From positions 1-42,993 of the forward strand of contig JABHRS010000021.1 in assembly GCA_018670085.1 (NCBI GenBank): a DNA stretch of 42,993 nt, written 5' to 3'. The notes under the pieces were generated by a model that was given only the letters and a program-made list of their open reading frames with translations, was not told the origin of the DNA and searched no databases. Source of the stretch: an archaeon (GTDB lineage: Archaea; Nanobdellota; Nanobdellia; Woesearchaeales; GW2011-AR9). How positions within the stretch are numbered: position 1 is the stretch's first letter; every line of letters begins with the position of its first letter. Of this stretch, positions 41,612 through 42,993 are shown piece by piece. The position numbers and the translations under genes are program-made.

Positions 41612-42082
41612 CTAAAAATATATCCTATAAAAAAGCAATAATACTGCTAAAAACAATATTAAAGTTAATAATTTCTCAACTAAACTTCCAACTTTCATCG
41701 GGCCTGAAAATTTCCATGGGAATGGATAAAATAGTTTTATCCCCATGGGTGTAATTCCATCGGCCAAAACATGTGCAAAATATCCTAGTAACACTGCAAC
41801 ACCGTACGCCTCTCCAAACAACCAAGACAGCACTAAAGCAACGGCTCCAAAAAAAAATATTGAATGTAAAATTCCTCGATGTTTAAAAACATGAATTACA
41901 AACCTCCCAATAATTCCACTCCACCGGTTTACTTTGCTGTGTTTCTCATCAATATCTGGCAGCAATGACACAAAAATCAAAATCAAAAATAGTAAAAATT
42001 CGTTTCCTCCAAATCCAAGCAGCCAGTTTCGTGAAACAAGAAAGAACAAGGTTCCCATTAAGATGTGTCCTGCGAATAACAT
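41612..42082 (-). CDS. YdjM/DUF457-type membrane-bound metal-dependent hydrolase
   Basis: A 156-residue membrane protein with four or five helices. The family's metal-site residues are visible: His6, LLPDIDEKHS (two Asp), HRGILHS and GYFAHVLADGITPMGIKLFY. The family is annotated as metal-dependent hydrolases; YdjM in E. coli is LexA-controlled. The substrate is unknown. It lies about 55 bases upstream of the subtilase gene on the same strand. Confidence 0.88.
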   Translation of the reverse strand: MLFAGHILMGTLFFLVSRNWLLGFGGNEFLLFLILIFVSLLPDIDEKHSKVNRWSGIIGRFVIHVFKHRGILHSIFFFGAVALVLSWLFGEAYGVAVLLGYFAHVLADGITPMGIKLFYPFPWKFSGPMKVGSLVEKLLTLILFLAVLLLFYRIYF

Positions 42083-42139
42083 AATTTATCAATAAAGGTG
42101 ACAAGAATAAAAACCTTCTGGATATAGTAGTATATTAAA

Positions 42140-42186
42140 AATATGATCAGAAAAAATTAAAATAAAAAATAAGAAAAAAAATAAAC
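42140..42186 (-). terminator. T-rich terminator region of the RPA gene
   Basis: On the minus strand the bases after the stop are rich in T-runs (six to eight T). This fits an archaeal terminator between RPA and the YdjM-like gene. Confidence 0.45.
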
Positions 42187-42993
42187 TTAAGCAATCACTT
42201 CTTCTTCAATGATCTCTGGAGAACCTTCTTTTTTCTCAGCTGCCTTTTCTTCAGACTTTGCTTCCTCTGATGATTCAACTGTTTCTGTTGCAACTACTTC
42301 TTCTTTTGCCTCAGAAACAACTTCCTCAGCAACTGGAGTTTCCACAGTTTCACTTGCAACAACTGCTTCTTCGATCACTTCTTCTTCAACAACAACTGAT
42401 GAATTTACAACTTCCTCAGCTTCAACTGATTCGACCGCAGGAATTTCATCCAAACTAGCAGCAGGTTCTGGGACAACATTAGTTACAACTTCAGGTTCAG
42501 CTGCTACTGCTTCTTCTTTTACTTCAGCTACTTCTTCTGTTTTTACATCAGCAACAACTTCTTCTGAAACTACAGCTTCAGTTTTAACTTTAGCAATTTC
42601 TTTTTCAGGATCTGCTTTTTCAACAAATTGAACAGAAAATTCTAACCTATCAAACATTTCATTATGTTTAACTCTACCACGTAAAACAATTTGTTCGCCA
42701 AGTAAGTCAGTTTTTTCGTCTTCAAATGTACTTAGATCTTCTTTATAGCCGCCCATTCGTGCTTCATCCGCACCAAGTAAACTATTCACTTGGTTCTTCC
42801 AGAACACACATCGGATGGTACTACTTCCGTCATCTAAAATCACATTCATCACATATGAAATTGCCGGCTCAAGGCCACTATCATCATCATCATACATTCG
42901 TTTACCAGTTTCCGGGTGCACGTTAAAGAATCTAGGATCAAATACTTGAACAACAGTTCCAAATAATTCTACTCCTTCTTCATCGCCTTCTAA
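42187..42993 (-). CDS. RPA-type ssDNA-binding protein, partial, zinc finger lost, long acidic tail
   Basis: The frame is open to base 42993, so the start lies outside the window. The visible part begins with an OB-fold strand (LFGTVVQVFDPRFFNV). This runs into HPETGKRMYDDDDSGLEP, the place where archaeal RPA normally has a CPxCGKR...C..H zinc finger; no Cys remains. The fold continues with SYVMNVILDDGSSTIRCVFW and ends near LEFSVQFVEKA. The last 125 or so residues are almost only Glu, Val, Ala, Ser and Thr, an acidic disordered tail like the partner-binding tail of bacterial SSB. A short internal GTG start at 42921 is not real. Confidence 0.85.
   Translation of the reverse strand, partial: LEGDEEGVELFGTVVQVFDPRFFNVHPETGKRMYDDDDSGLEPAISYVMNVILDDGSSTIRCVFWKNQVNSLLGADEARMGGYKEDLSTFEDEKTDLLGEQIVLRGRVKHNEMFDRLEFSVQFVEKADPEKEIAKVKTEAVVSEEVVADVKTEEVAEVKEEAVAAEPEVVTNVVPEPAASLDEIPAVESVEAEEVVNSSVVVEEEVIEEAVVASETVETPVAEEVVSEAKEEVVATETVESSEEAKSEEKAAEKKEGSPEIIEEEVIA

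Noticed and set aside
42209..42631. 140-codon Ser/Thr-rich plus-strand frame
   Set aside because: It is the antisense reading of the Glu/Val/Ala-rich RPA tail; repetitive codons keep it open.
1..42993. CRISPR array, insertion sequence, rRNA or tRNA gene
   Set aside because: No regularly spaced repeats, transposase, terminal inverted repeats, rRNA stretch or tRNA cloverleaf was found by eye on either strand.

Overview
The window is AT-rich archaeal DNA. The informational genes are archaeal or eukaryote-like: topoisomerase VI A and B, archaeal DnaG, RadA, RPA, an HMf-type histone, aIF1A, aIF5A, a KH protein of the Pno1 type, a RIO1 kinase, RNase P protein 4 and L40e. Small genes, short gaps, TRAM and LamG proteins, a bacterial-type LspA and many surface or one-helix proteins suggest a DPANN archaeon close to Woesearchaeota/Pacearchaeota. 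That placement is inferred from gene content, not from a tree. Many genes have an A/T-rich TATA-like box about 25-28 bases before the ATG and no ribosome binding site, so leaderless transcripts appear common. Genes inside operons, and a few others, have GGAG/GGTG-type sites.

Layout. 1-3.5 kb: a secreted LamG protein cut by the window edge and two paralogous one-helix proteins. 3.6-9.0 kb (minus): top6A, top6B, a HAD phosphatase, the KH protein, RIO1 and a small orphan. 9.0-10.4 kb: an unusual non-coding island with two candidate structured RNAs, each with its own TATA box, a run of hairpins, an ORF broken by an in-frame TGA, and a structured dnaG leader. 10.4-15.3 kb (plus): dnaG, a J-domain protein, a HerA-like ATPase, a coiled-coil protein and lspA. 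15.3-18.7 kb (minus): a 715-residue protein with a possible transglutaminase-like triad, a membrane protein with a degenerate Ada-like tail, and aIF1A. 18.9-25.4 kb: Cas4-like nuclease, DHFR-like reductase, SpoIIM-like protein, a Cys-rich protein with a GH3 glycosidase, and HtpX. 25.5-29.2 kb (plus): histone, aIF5A, L40e, site-2 protease, winged-helix regulator and RNase P Rpp21. 29.2-33.8 kb (minus): PEP synthase, TRAM protein, RadA and its partner. 34.1-43 kb: FolB, DUF2391 protein, MsrB, a kinase-like protein, a membrane JAMM protease coupled to a giant subtilase, a YdjM-like protein, and RPA running off the right edge.

How they fit together. DNA topology, replication and repair (Top6, DnaG, RPA, RadA, HerA, histone) sit beside translation and ribosome biogenesis (aIF1A, aIF5A, L40e, KH, RIO1, Rpp21). 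A second theme is the cell surface: LamG protein, subtilase plus JAMM, GH3, LspA, HtpX and S2P. Three families that normally carry zinc-binding cysteines (L40e, RPA and the Ada-like tail) have lost them here, while Rpp21 and MsrB keep theirs. The strongest candidates for something undescribed are the 9.0-10.4 kb RNA island and this pattern of lost metal sites.
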